This document shows, piece by piece, positions 8,091-14,865 of a stretch of DNA of 19,955 nt. Within the stretch, counting starts at the first letter, position 1. Each line of letters opens with the position of its first letter. The stretch comes from Bacillota bacterium (GTDB taxonomy: Bacteria; Bacillota; Clostridia; Oscillospirales; Ruminococcaceae), in contig JAEWYJ010000153.1 of the NCBI GenBank assembly GCA_023395695.1, positions 1 through 19,955 on the forward strand, written 5' to 3'. Made by a program: the position numbers and the translations under genes. The notes beneath the pieces were generated by a model. It was not told the DNA's origin. It searched no databases and was given only the letters and a program-made list of their open reading frames with translations.

Positions 8091-8638
8091 TTTGTTTTGG
8101 CGCTCTTTTCCAAGCTGTTCAACGGCAGTGCGCCCCGGCGAGAAACCGCCATAATGATGAGGGGAATCAGCACCAGCTGGCAGATGATGCCGGGCAGCGC
8201 GGTAATAAAGGCGCCGGATAAAAACATTCAAAACGGAAACGCCATGCCGAAGAGCTTTGCCAGAATAAAACGTACCGCTCCCCAAACAAGACGACCGGCC
8301 AGCATGGCGGAAACAAGTGTGGCGTAGATGGACGCGGTGCTGTACCGGACTTTACTAAAAATTAGACCCGAGACTGCGCCGTAGACGGCCAGCTCGAACG
8401 CCATGGCAATGCCGGTGGGGAAGATGGGCGGCATGCCAAAAAGCATAAAGCGCAGCAGTGGCGCTATAAACCCCACGGCAAGGCCGGCGGGCCAGCCGCA
8501 TATAAAGCCACACAGCAGCACCGGAAAATGCATGGGACTGAGCATGTTGCCCACCTGCGGAATCTGCCCGGTCAGGAAAGGCAGCACCAGCGCCAGTGCC
8601 AAAAAGAACGCGGAGACAACCATTTTTTGTGTTTTCAT
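8087..8638 (-). pseudogene. ECF transporter S component, interrupted by an in-frame TGA
   Basis: This is a substrate-binding integral membrane subunit of an energy-coupling-factor transporter, used with EcfA/A'/T for vitamin or nucleoside-like substrates. The 183-codon frame begins MKTQKMVVSAFFLALALVLP, with GNMLSPMHFPVLLCGFICG (~30-50) and the alanine-rich C-terminal half of the family. AAGGAG stands 8 nt before ATG at 8638. TGA at 8228-8230 splits it after residue 136 (AFPF). The same frame then continues MFLSGAFITALPGIICQLVL for 46 residues and stops at 8087 in a 4-nt overlap with the kinase start. Relatives tend to have an aromatic residue such as Trp near this point (from memory), so TGG to TGA is the simplest origin. 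A truncated product would lose the last membrane segment. Confidence 0.82.
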
Positions 8639-8663
8639 TCATACAACTCCTTATAAATTGGCG

Positions 8664-8705
8664 CAGGAAGACGTCCGCTTTCTTCTGAAAGCAGACGTCT
8701 TCCTG
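8664..8705 (-). terminator. 19-bp hairpin between DUF3842 and the ECF gene
   Basis: Positions 8664-8682 pair with 8687-8705 around a 4-nt loop. The single imperfect pair is U-G in minus-strand RNA but C-A on the plus strand, so the hairpin belongs to minus-strand RNA. It can end the merR operon or form the leader of the ECF gene. No T tract follows. Confidence 0.5.
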
Positions 8706-8817
8706 ACAGCCTAACGTTTTAATTAAAATATATAGCCTGTGCGCTGTTGGCGGCTTCTGCCGCGTTTAACCGGCTTCGTGCCGGCCAAACAGCTTTTTAA
8801 ACAGCGTTTCTATTTTT

Positions 8818-9231
8818 TTAAGGTTGTGCCAAAATGTCCTTGAGCTGGGCCACCGCGCTTTGTACCAGACGGCCGACCGGCTGCTCCGGTATACCCGCAA
8901 TCAGGTTATTGCAGTGGTTCATCGGAATCAGAATGCGTTTGGCGTCGCTTTGCCCGACAGCAACCGCCATGCGCGGGGTAATCTCACCGAACAGGGCGTC
9001 GGCAATGACTATGCCGATTGGGCCAACAATAACGTTTGCATGGCGACATCCGACTATAACGGCATTTTCGCCTGTGGCGGCGTTGTCGGCGCCCGCTTTA
9101 AGCATAACGTTGGTTGCAAGGCTGTTGGTTCCGACTGCGGCGATATGCACATCGGGGCAGGCGGCTCTGACAGCGGCAACCAGCTGCTTGCCAAGTCCGC
9201 CGCCCTGACCGTCGATGACCAGCAGGTTCAC
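8818..9231 (-). CDS. DUF3842 family protein
   Basis: This 137-residue cytoplasmic protein of unknown function is widespread in Clostridia. It starts (M/V)NLLVIDGQGGGLGKQLV, a glycine-rich nucleotide-binding-like first strand and loop. It continues with VGTNSLATNVMLKAGAD, ATGENAVIVGC and VGPIGIVIADALFGEITP, all family hallmarks. The GTG at 9231 was chosen because GAGGTG lies 8 nt upstream and because the family begins right at this strand; an in-frame TTG at 9270 would add 13 residues. It is third in the minus-strand merR operon, 41 nt after the aldo/keto reductase. The fold suggests a Rossmann-like sensor or enzyme; no reaction is known to me. Confidence 0.85.
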   Translation of the reverse strand: MNLLVIDGQGGGLGKQLVAAVRAACPDVHIAAVGTNSLATNVMLKAGADNAATGENAVIVGCRHANVIVGPIGIVIADALFGEITPRMAVAVGQSDAKRILIPMNHCNNLIAGIPEQPVGRLVQSAVAQLKDILAQP

Positions 9232-9272
9232 ACAAAACACCTCATTTTCAATTTTGCGTATAAGCTTCAATT

Positions 9273-10385
9273 TTAGACAGCGTCAAAAATGCGGGAGACC
9301 GCTTTGAGCTGCTCAATAATTTTAATATGCTGGGGACAGTGCCGCTCGCATTGACCGCAGGCAATGCAATCGGCAGCCTTGCCGTGGGTCTGCGACAGAT
9401 TCATATAATAGGTATGGTACGACGGCACAAGGCCAAACTGCTGCTGGTTATTAAAAAGCGAAAAAAGCTTGGGGATGGCAATTTTGCTTGGACAGTCATC
9501 CACACAGTACTGGCAGGCTGTGCAGGGAATGGCGGTGTTGCGCTTAATGATATCGGCTGCTTTGCCGATGATGCGACGCTCCTCCTCGTTAAGGGGGGCA
9601 AAGCTTTTCATATAACCCACATTGTCCGCAACCTGCTCAAAATTGCTCATGCCGCTTAACACCATAAAGACATTTTCTAAAGAGGCCGCATAGCGAATAG
9701 CCCACGAGGCCGGACTCATGTCGGGGCGGGAAGCCTTAAAAAGCTGCGCCGCCTCTTCGGGCACCTGTGCAAGTGCGCCGCCCTTGACCGGCTCCATGAC
9801 GATAACCGGCTTATGGTGCCGGGTTGCCACCTCATAGCATTTGCGCGACTGAATCAGCTCATCCTCCCAGTCGACGTAATTAATTTGCAGCTGAACAAAT
9901 TCCATCTCCGGGTGCGCGGTTAATATCTTGTCCAGCAGCTCGGCCTTGTCATGGAAGGAAAAACCGATGCGCCTGGCCTTTCCCTCGGCTTTTAATTGCT
10001 TCATGAAGGCAAAGCCGTCGTGTTTGAGCGTGATGGCGTAGTTTTTTTCGCCGAGGGTATGCAGCAGGTAATAATCAAAATAAGTGACGCCGCAGCGCTC
10101 AAGCTGCTTGTCAAAAAGCTTTTGGTAATCTGCGTTACAGGTCACAAGAAAGGTGGGCATTTTGTCCGCCAGCATAAAGGACTCTCTGGGGTGCCGTTCT
10201 ACAAGCGCCTTTTTAGCGGCCCGTTCGCTCATCCCCTTGTGATACATGTATGCTGTGTCAAAGTAGCAGAAACCCTGCTCAAGAAAATAGTCCACCATGC
10301 TGTTAACGCGTGCCTGATCGATGCTCTTGGGGTCCCCTTCCGCAATCGTCGGCAAGCGCATTAAGCCTAAGCCCAGTTTTTTCAT
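9273..10385 (-). CDS. Aldo/keto reductase with C-terminal 2x[4Fe-4S] domain
   Basis: This 370-residue oxidoreductase has an aldo/keto reductase TIM barrel (about 1-260). Catalytic residues are visible as YFDTAYMYH (D44, Y49), the lysine in LADKMP and the histidine in YYLLHTL. A ferredoxin-like domain follows with cysteines at 288, 291, 294, 298 and 340, 343, 346, 350 (CxxCxxCxxxCP twice). Family members of this type are clostridial and may take electrons from ferredoxin or pass them on, rather than use NADPH alone. The start ATG at 10385 has GGTGGA just upstream. It lies 24 nt after merR in the same operon, so it is probably under MerR control. The physiological substrate is unknown. Confidence 0.93.
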   Translation of the reverse strand: MKKLGLGLMRLPTIAEGDPKSIDQARVNSMVDYFLEQGFCYFDTAYMYHKGMSERAAKKALVERHPRESFMLADKMPTFLVTCNADYQKLFDKQLERCGVTYFDYYLLHTLGEKNYAITLKHDGFAFMKQLKAEGKARRIGFSFHDKAELLDKILTAHPEMEFVQLQINYVDWEDELIQSRKCYEVATRHHKPVIVMEPVKGGALAQVPEEAAQLFKASRPDMSPASWAIRYAASLENVFMVLSGMSNFEQVADNVGYMKSFAPLNEEERRIIGKAADIIKRNTAIPCTACQYCVDDCPSKIAIPKLFSLFNNQQQFGLVPSYHTYYMNLSQTHGKAADCIACGQCERHCPQHIKIIEQLKAVSRIFDAV

Positions 10386-10409
10386 AGTTCCACCGCCCTG
10401 ATTTTTAAT

Positions 10410-10814
10410 TTATTTGCCAAAGTCAGCAGATATTGCAAAGGCCTTAAGGCCTTTCTCTTTTGCCGCCAGACCCTGCTCGTAGCTGTCAATTTTATAGCTC
10501 AGGCGGGCAAGCGTTGTTTGCATCGCCTCTATTTTGGCAGTCAGCTGTCTGCGTTGCTCAATTAAAAGCTTTTTTCTGGCTTCAATTGTTGCGTCGCCCT
10601 GTTGGAACAATGCAACGTATTCGGTCAGCACATCAATCGGCAGGCCGGCGCTTCGCAGACATTTTATAAAGTCGATCCAGCTGCAGTCTTCCGGCGCATA
10701 ATCTCTGATGCCGCCCGCGTTGCGGTGCACAGCGGGGAGCAGACCGATGCGTTCATAATAACGCAGCGTATCCTGTGAAAGCCCGTAGTGCCTACTCACT
10801 TCACCGATGGTCAT
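10410..10814 (-). CDS. MerR-family transcriptional regulator (AdhR/YraB-like)
   Basis: This 134-residue dimeric DNA-binding regulator has a winged helix at residues 1-70 (MTIGEVSRHYGLSQDTLRYYERIGLLP) and a long dimer coiled coil at about 75-120. The cysteines (C44, C52) do not form the mercury-site pattern. MerR proteins of this group respond to aldehydes or redox stress (known for AdhR relatives; not proven here). Start ATG at 10814 has AAAGGAGGGGG directly upstream. It is first gene of merR-reductase-DUF3842 and has its own 19-bp-spacer promoter, so it is autoregulated. A second matching promoter faces the DUF362 gene. Confidence 0.93.
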   Translation of the reverse strand: MTIGEVSRHYGLSQDTLRYYERIGLLPAVHRNAGGIRDYAPEDCSWIDFIKCLRSAGLPIDVLTEYVALFQQGDATIEARKKLLIEQRRQLTAKIEAMQTTLARLSYKIDSYEQGLAAKEKGLKAFAISADFGK

Positions 10815-10836
10815 TTTCCCCCTCCTTTATAGCATC

Positions 10837-10867
10837 ATTATAGCATTTGGAGCCGACTCCAAGTCAA
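10837..10867 (-). promoter_or_regulatory. MerR-type promoter/operator of the merR operon
   Basis: The -35 TTGACT (10862-10867) and a perfect -10 TATAAT (10837-10842) are separated by 19 nt, the overlong spacer typical of MerR activation. The dyad TTGGAGTCGGCTCCAA sits between them at 10847-10862. Confidence 0.85.
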
Positions 10868-10981
10868 GCCTTTCTGTGCAGAAATATCCCGCAGCGGCAA
10901 TCGGGTGGGGGCGGTTGTGTAAAGTCCCCGTAATACCGGGCGAAACAGGCACCGGTATACCGCGGATTTATTATTTTGCGC

Positions 10982-11012
10982 TTGACTTGAAGTGAACACC
11001 AGTATGTATAAT
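10982..11012 (+). promoter_or_regulatory. Second MerR-type promoter, for the DUF362 gene
   Basis: TTGACT (10982-10987) and TATAAT (11007-11012) again have a 19-nt spacer. The spacer starts TTGAAGTGAACACC, a weaker version of the merR operator. It opens a ~90-nt leader before the start at 11105. Confidence 0.78.
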
Positions 11013-11104
11013 TAATGCAGAGCTGCAAAAACCGCCTGCTGCGGGAAGGCCCTGAGCTACGGGGCGCCGGACAGGTGCATCAATAAAATGAGGGGACAAT
11101 CATA

Positions 11105-12235
11105 ATGGAGAAAGCGCAGGTTTATTTTACGGATTTTCGCACCGTGGCTTTTGGCGACGGGCTGCCCACTAAGCTGAAAAAGCTGATTAAGGCGGCCGGT
11201 ATCGGGCGGATAGACATGGACGGTAAGTTTGTGGCCATTAAGCTGCATTTTGGCGAGCTGGGTAATATCAGCTACCTTCGACCCAATTACGCCAGAGCCG
11301 TGGCCGACGTGGTCAAGGCCTTGGGCGGCAAGCCCTTTTTGACCGATTGCAACACCATGTATCCCGGCAGCCGCAAAAACGCGCTCGAGCATTTGGAATG
11401 CGCGTGGGAGAATGGCTTTACGCCGCTGACGGTGGGATGTCCCATCCTTATCGGCGACGGGCTCAAGGGCACCGACGATGTGGCTGTTCCCGTGCGGGGC
11501 GGCGAATATGTCCGGGAGGCTAAAATAGGCCGTGCTGTTATGGACGCCGACGTGTTCATCAGCCTGACCCACTTTAAAGGCCACGAAATGACCGGCTTTG
11601 GCGGCGCTATTAAGAATATCGGTATGGGCTGCGGCTCCCGCGCCGGAAAAAAGGAGCAGCACAGCAGCGGAAAGCCGTATATTGAGCGCGATTTGTGCCG
11701 CGGATGCCTTAAATGTCAGAAGGAGTGCGCCAACGGCGCACTGGTATTTGATACTGTGGATAAAAAAATGGCGGTTAATCAGGAAAATTGCGTCGGCTGC
11801 GGCCGCTGTCTTGGCGCCTGCAACTTTGATGCCATTGCGTTCGATAATGATGATGCAAACGAGCTGTTAAACTGTCGGATGGCTGAATATGCCAAGGCGG
11901 TTGTGGACGGACGCCCGCATTTTCACATTTCGCTGGTTGTGGATGTTTCGCCACACTGCGACTGCCACGGAGAAAACGACGCGCCTATTTTGCCCAATTT
12001 GGGCATGTTCGCCTCCGTTGATCCGCTGGCGCTCGACCAGGCCTGCGCGGACGCCTGCTTAAAGGCGCAGCCGCTGCCGGGCAGTAAGCTTTACGACAAT
12101 ATGAGGGGCGTCGGTTTTGTCGATCGGCACGACCACTTTACAAATGCCTCGCCCGAGTCGGAATGGCGCACCTGCTTGTCCCACGCCGAAAAAATTGGAC
12201 TTGGTACCCGGAATTACGAGCTGATTATAAAATAA
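11105..12235 (+). CDS. DUF362 domain protein with 2x[4Fe-4S] ferredoxin domain
   Basis: This 376-residue iron-sulfur protein has an N-terminal half (1-~190) that is the DUF362 fold, with IKLHFGELGNISYLRP and SLTHFKGHEMTGFGGAIKNIGMG in separate blocks. Two clostridial ferredoxin motifs follow: C198, C201, C204, C208 and C229, C232, C235, C239. The C-terminal part (to 376) closes the DUF362 domain (ASVDPLALDQACADAC). The family's role is unknown; it is thought to be a redox enzyme or electron carrier. AGGGGAC precedes the ATG by about 9 nt. It is transcribed divergently from merR, from a promoter of the same MerR type, so it likely works with the 4Fe-4S aldo/keto reductase (inference). Confidence 0.93.
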   Translation: MEKAQVYFTDFRTVAFGDGLPTKLKKLIKAAGIGRIDMDGKFVAIKLHFGELGNISYLRPNYARAVADVVKALGGKPFLTDCNTMYPGSRKNALEHLECAWENGFTPLTVGCPILIGDGLKGTDDVAVPVRGGEYVREAKIGRAVMDADVFISLTHFKGHEMTGFGGAIKNIGMGCGSRAGKKEQHSSGKPYIERDLCRGCLKCQKECANGALVFDTVDKKMAVNQENCVGCGRCLGACNFDAIAFDNDDANELLNCRMAEYAKAVVDGRPHFHISLVVDVSPHCDCHGENDAPILPNLGMFASVDPLALDQACADACLKAQPLPGSKLYDNMRGVGFVDRHDHFTNASPESEWRTCLSHAEKIGLGTRNYELIIK

Positions 12236-12259
12236 AAGCGGGGACGGCAAGTGTTTATG

Positions 12260-12337
12260 CCAAATAAAAGCAAAACCGAAGATCAAAATACTTTAATGCG
12301 TATTTTGGTCTTCGGCACTTTTGGCTTTTTAATTTGG
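12260..12337 (+). terminator. Terminator after the DUF362 gene
   Basis: The core stem is 12276-12290 with 12301-12315 (15 bp). Its one U-G pair occurs on the plus strand and would be A-C in minus RNA. Outer arms CCAAAT/ATTTGG extend it, and TTTTT follows near 12327. Confidence 0.8.
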
Positions 12338-12411
12338 AACAGTTCTGTGCGCGGTTCTGGCCATTGAGCGCCGGAGGGGTGATATAGTCCAGCGCTATAA
12401 CAGCAGATGTT

Positions 12412-12564
12412 CTATTCGGTTTTGTCTTTTGGTGCATCATTAAGGCCGAATATGGCTCTGGCGCTTTCGGCACTGGGGTCATGCTTTATATTTTTGGAAT
12501 GAAATTTGCCGTCTTTCTTATGGTTCTTGGAACCGTCACTTTTCTTTTTATTGTCGTGGCTCAT
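12412..12564 (-). CDS. Small hydrophilic protein, lysine/histidine rich
   Basis: This 50-residue protein has no membrane segment and very high Lys/Asp/His/Ser content. Its only striking block is KHDPSAESARAIFGL near the C-terminus, a pattern I recall from a small clostridial family (CPC_1213-like), so that identity is tentative. The start ATG at 12564 is chosen for this resemblance; an in-frame ATG at 12633 overlaps the preceding stop (ATGA) and would add 23 residues. It ends in TAG. It is last of a minus-strand row of small genes. The function is unknown, possibly spore-associated. Confidence 0.55.
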   Translation of the reverse strand: MSHDNKKKSDGSKNHKKDGKFHSKNIKHDPSAESARAIFGLNDAPKDKTE

Positions 12565-12629
12565 AAATGCACACGCTTCTTTCTGTCCGCTAAATTTGAA
12601 ATATATTTTTGCATGCGGCCAAACCTCAA

Positions 12630-12839
12630 TCATCCGTAAACAATTTTAACGCCGGTGTGTTCAATGCAATTTTTAATGTCCGCTTCCGTAGCGGGGGCGC
12701 TGTATTTGATATCAATTGTGCCTGTCGATAAATTAATGCCGACGTCGCGCACACCCTCCATTTCGTTCAGGGTATTTCTAATTTGGGTCTTGTGCTCCTG
12801 ATTTTGAATGCCCGAAACACTGCAAAGCACCTGTTTCAT
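12630..12839 (-). CDS. HMA-like domain protein lacking the CxxC metal site
   Basis: This 69-residue protein is the full length of a heavy-metal-associated domain. It has the ferredoxin-like pattern VLCSVSGI...NTLNEMEGVRDVGINLSTGTIDIKY...IKNCIEHTGV. The metal-binding GMTCxxC loop is replaced by GIQNQEHK, so copper or zinc binding in the usual way is not expected. GGAGGATC lies ~7 nt before ATG at 12839, and the start overlaps the stop of the preceding small gene. This coupling suggests the two act together. It may be a structural or regulatory domain; its role is unknown. Confidence 0.8.
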   Translation of the reverse strand: MKQVLCSVSGIQNQEHKTQIRNTLNEMEGVRDVGINLSTGTIDIKYSAPATEADIKNCIEHTGVKIVYG

Positions 12840-12994
12840 CGTTGATCCTCCATGGCTTTTTCATTCCCGCTGTGGTGCAGGCCAATTTTCTTACCGTTTA
12901 TAAGACCGGCATCGGCGTTTTCCTTCGGTTTTATTTCTCTGAGTGTCGGGTTGCTTTTGGGCCTGTCCTTCATTCTGTTTTTATTGTTATCCAA
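12836..12994 (-). CDS. Small hydrophilic protein (52 aa, TTG start)
   Basis: This 52-codon frame starts with TTG at 12994 behind GCAGGAGGAAGC, a strong ribosome binding site. Its TGA stop overlaps the next start (ATGA). The product has no hydrophobic segment and is rich in Lys, Asn and Arg, with PTLREIKPKENADAGL and LHHSGNEKA. I do not recognise a family. Its position inside a chain of similarly small genes and its coupling to the HMA-like gene support it being real. Confidence 0.68.
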   Translation of the reverse strand: MDNNKNRMKDRPKSNPTLREIKPKENADAGLINGKKIGLHHSGNEKAMEDQR

Positions 12995-13086
12995 CACAAG
13001 CTTCCTCCTGCTGCGTTTATCGGTACCAAACAGTAAGGGGTGTGTGTTAAGCCGGTGAGGGTTTAAGATTTCACCGCCGGCAAATT

Positions 13087-13245
13087 TCAGGACTTTGTTT
13101 TATCGTTGCCCGGCTTATGCCTGTTCCCCGACTGTTTTTTGTTGTTTCGGCCCTCGCCGTCCAATGCGCTTTCTGCCATAGTGGGGCCGCCGCCGGATTT
13201 TATTTTGCGCACGTCCTTTGGATCAAGCTGGCTATCTTTTGGCAT
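13087..13245 (-). CDS. Small hydrophilic protein (52 aa), first of the small-gene row
   Basis: This 52-codon frame runs from ATG at 13245 to TGA at 13087, with GAGGTG 7 nt upstream. The product begins MPKDSQLDPKDVRKIKSGGG and is almost fully polar, ending in GNRHKPGNDKTKS, so it is probably disordered. It is 92 nt upstream of the next small gene on the same strand and diverges from DUF503. No family recognised. A weak sigma-G-like element (GCATA, 18 nt, TATACTA on the minus strand, 13264-13293) lies upstream, but it is uncomfortably close to the ribosome binding site. Confidence 0.62.
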   Translation of the reverse strand: MPKDSQLDPKDVRKIKSGGGPTMAESALDGEGRNNKKQSGNRHKPGNDKTKS

Positions 13246-13405
13246 AATTAATCACCTCATCGGTAGTATAAACCTGTGCCTGCAGATTTATGCTGGTACC
13301 GAACTTTAAACCCGGTTAAGTATACCTGTTTTACTTTGGTGGAAGCTATAAGCAATGGGCTATAGGAGCCGGTAACGAAGCAATTTTTAGAGATGGGGAA
13401 TAGGT

Positions 13406-13687
13406 ATGATTATTGGGACGGCAACCGTCAGGCTTTATGCGCCATGGGTGCATTCTTTAAAAGAAAAGCGTATGGTAGTTAACAGTGTTATTGATAAAGT
13501 GCAAAATAAGTTTAACTTATCGATAGCCGAGATTGAGGCACAGGACACCCACCAAACCATTGTTCTGGGAATGGCCTGTGTTACCGGGTCTGTCAGGCTT
13601 GCGGACAGTATCATCGATACGGCGCTTGCGTTTATCGGGGCACATACCGAAGCGGAAATACTGGATGTCCGGCGCGAGATCAGATAG
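13406..13687 (+). CDS. DUF503 (YlxP-like) family protein
   Basis: This 93-residue protein has the DUF503 ferredoxin-like fold, with IGTATVRLYAPWVHSLKEKRMVV at the N-terminus and the family ending AEILDVRREIR. B. subtilis YlxP lies in the nusA-infB-rbfA operon and is linked to ribosome maturation, but here the gene is alone. The middle segment (IAEIEAQDTHQTIVLGMACVTG) fits the family. ATG at 13406 follows GGGGAATAGGT, a poor-to-moderate ribosome binding site. It ends with TAG, a rare stop in this window. Function beyond the family name is uncertain. Confidence 0.87.
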   Translation: MIIGTATVRLYAPWVHSLKEKRMVVNSVIDKVQNKFNLSIAEIEAQDTHQTIVLGMACVTGSVRLADSIIDTALAFIGAHTEAEILDVRREIR

Positions 13688-13835
13688 CGGATGATAAAGC
13701 GCCCGCACTATAAAATCATGCAGCGGAGTGAAGTTGTGTTTTACACAGAATAAATAACGGCGTGCAGGTCACTTTTCTTTTATCAAAGATGTTTGGATAG
13801 TAATTTTGATAAGATTTTAACGACTTTGCGTAGAC

Positions 13836-13877
13836 AAAAACCTTATTGCAAGGCACAAAAACGTACCCGCAATAAGG
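13836..13877 (-). terminator. Terminator of the DUF5412 gene
   Basis: CCTTATTGC (13841-13849) pairs with GCAATAAGG (13869-13877). On the minus strand it is followed by TTTTTG, 78 nt after the DUF5412 stop. Confidence 0.75.
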
Positions 13878-13954
13878 CTTTGCAGTTACTGAGATAATGT
13901 GTATATGCTTCATCCTCACAAGCACTCAACAGTAGCTGAAGAAGTGAATGGTTT

Positions 13955-14383
13955 TTAATTAGTCGGTCGGCGTATAATAGCATTCACATTTTCATCTGGG
14001 GTCAAGTATCGGGTATCGTAATCACTGTTGATGTACATATCCTTTTCGACATCCAGCGTGACATCATTAAGAACGACAGTGGTATCATTCAGCCACTCAA
14101 CGCTGGAGACTGTGCAATGATATTTCCAGTAAATATTGCGGCTCTGGTTTGTTTTAGTGTTTTGGACTCTTCCCAGCACAGAAAAGCTTGTCGTCATACC
14201 ACCGTTGTTTAAATAAGTAGTTAATATGTATGTTCCGTTTGGAGAGGGGTATGTCGCAATAACGTCTTGACCTTTGATGTGTTGCGGATTTTGCCTGTAA
14301 ACTACAAAAGCAGTAATCGTCAGACCAAGTACAATAATAACTAGCAGCAATATTAATGTTAAGTTCAGAACAGTTTTTCTCAT
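13955..14383 (-). CDS. DUF5412 family membrane-anchored protein
   Basis: This 142-residue protein has one N-terminal membrane segment (about 7-29, LTLILLLVIIVLGLTITAFV) and an extracytoplasmic domain. The domain contains PSPNGTYILTTYLNNGGMTTSF, the NIYWKYHC block and WLNDTTVVLNDVTLDV, all DUF5412 hallmarks. ATG at 14383 has AGAGGAAT ~9 nt upstream. It is a single minus-strand gene with its own terminator, between DUF503 and tRNA-Thr. Family function is unknown. GC content is lower than in the surrounding genes, consistent with recent acquisition (inference). Confidence 0.85.
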   Translation of the reverse strand: MRKTVLNLTLILLLVIIVLGLTITAFVVYRQNPQHIKGQDVIATYPSPNGTYILTTYLNNGGMTTSFSVLGRVQNTKTNQSRNIYWKYHCTVSSVEWLNDTTVVLNDVTLDVEKDMYINSDYDTRYLTPDENVNAIIRRPTN

Positions 14384-14436
14384 AAAGTATATTCCTCTTA
14401 TGTACTAATTGCGTTGCTTTTAGCACTTGTGCGCAG

Positions 14437-14458
14437 TAGTAACTAAATAGTAACTAAA
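14437..14458. repeat. Tandem 11-bp direct repeat upstream of the DUF5412 gene
   Basis: TAGTAACTAAA occurs twice head to tail, and a variant AGTAGCTAAAT recurs at 14538-14548. An 11-bp period places the copies on one helix face, like response-regulator sites. This is speculative. Confidence 0.35.
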
Positions 14459-14563
14459 TCAGCAATTTGAGGTGTTTTAGTCGCTCAAATAGCGTGTTAA
14501 AAATAGGTGCTCAGTCGTTCGGCGAAGATATCTGAGCAGTAGCTAAATATCGAGATAATTAAG

Positions 14564-14607
14564 AAAAACCTTACTGCCTAACATCAAAAAATGTTATTGC
14601 AATAAGG
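14564..14607 (-). terminator. Terminator of tRNA-Thr
   Basis: An extended hairpin (14569-14607) lies just after the tRNA 3' end on the minus strand and is followed by TTTTT (14568-14564). Its imperfect pair is U-G in minus RNA. Confidence 0.85.
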
Positions 14608-14611
14608 TTTT

Positions 14612-14687
14612 TGGAGCTGCTAACGCGATTCGAACGCGTGACCTCGTCCTTACCAAGGACGTGCTCTGCCAACTGAGCCATAGCAGC
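14612..14687 (-). tRNA. trnT: tRNA-Thr (anticodon GGT)
   Basis: This is a 76-nt cloverleaf on the minus strand with acceptor GCTGCTA/TAGCAGC, D arm with GGCTCAGTTGGCAGAGC, and anticodon stem CGTCC/GGACG around TTGGTAA (anticodon GGT, reading ACC and ACT). The T arm is CGCG-TTCGAAT-CGCG, with discriminator T and encoded CCA at 14614-14612. Identity comes directly from the sequence. It is monocistronic, with promoter and terminator both visible. Confidence 0.97.
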
Positions 14688-14727
14688 CTATTTAATTTTG
14701 CGCATGTCATTTCGTGCAACGTTGATT

Positions 14728-14756
14728 ATTATAGCCGATCACCAGCCGGTTGTCAA
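14728..14756 (-). promoter_or_regulatory. Consensus sigma-A promoter of tRNA-Thr
   Basis: TTGACA, 17 nt, TATAAT on the minus strand; a perfect match to the consensus at both elements, about 40 nt before the tRNA. Confidence 0.95.
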
Positions 14757-14865
14757 CATCCTTTAGTGATTTTATTTTTTTGCTGCCAATACCCCGTCTT
14801 ATGCTTGGTTTGACAAGTTTTGCTATACAATCAGCTTTGACGGAATGGCAATTATAAAAAACATC

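Noticed and set aside
8090..8285. Upstream extension of the kinase-like protein (65 extra residues)
   Set aside because: This stretch is the C-terminal part of the ECF gene read in another frame; the ATG at 8090 in the ATGA overlap is the better start.
8824..9276. 150-codon plus-strand frame antisense to DUF3842
   Set aside because: Shadow frame; the minus strand carries the conserved DUF3842 motifs.
12255..12482. 75-codon minus-strand frame after the DUF362 gene
   Set aside because: It runs through the terminator hairpin of the DUF362 gene and overlaps the small gene at 12412.
13716..13925. 69-codon minus-strand frame after DUF503
   Set aside because: Runs across the DUF5412 terminator and has no ribosome binding site or protein signature.
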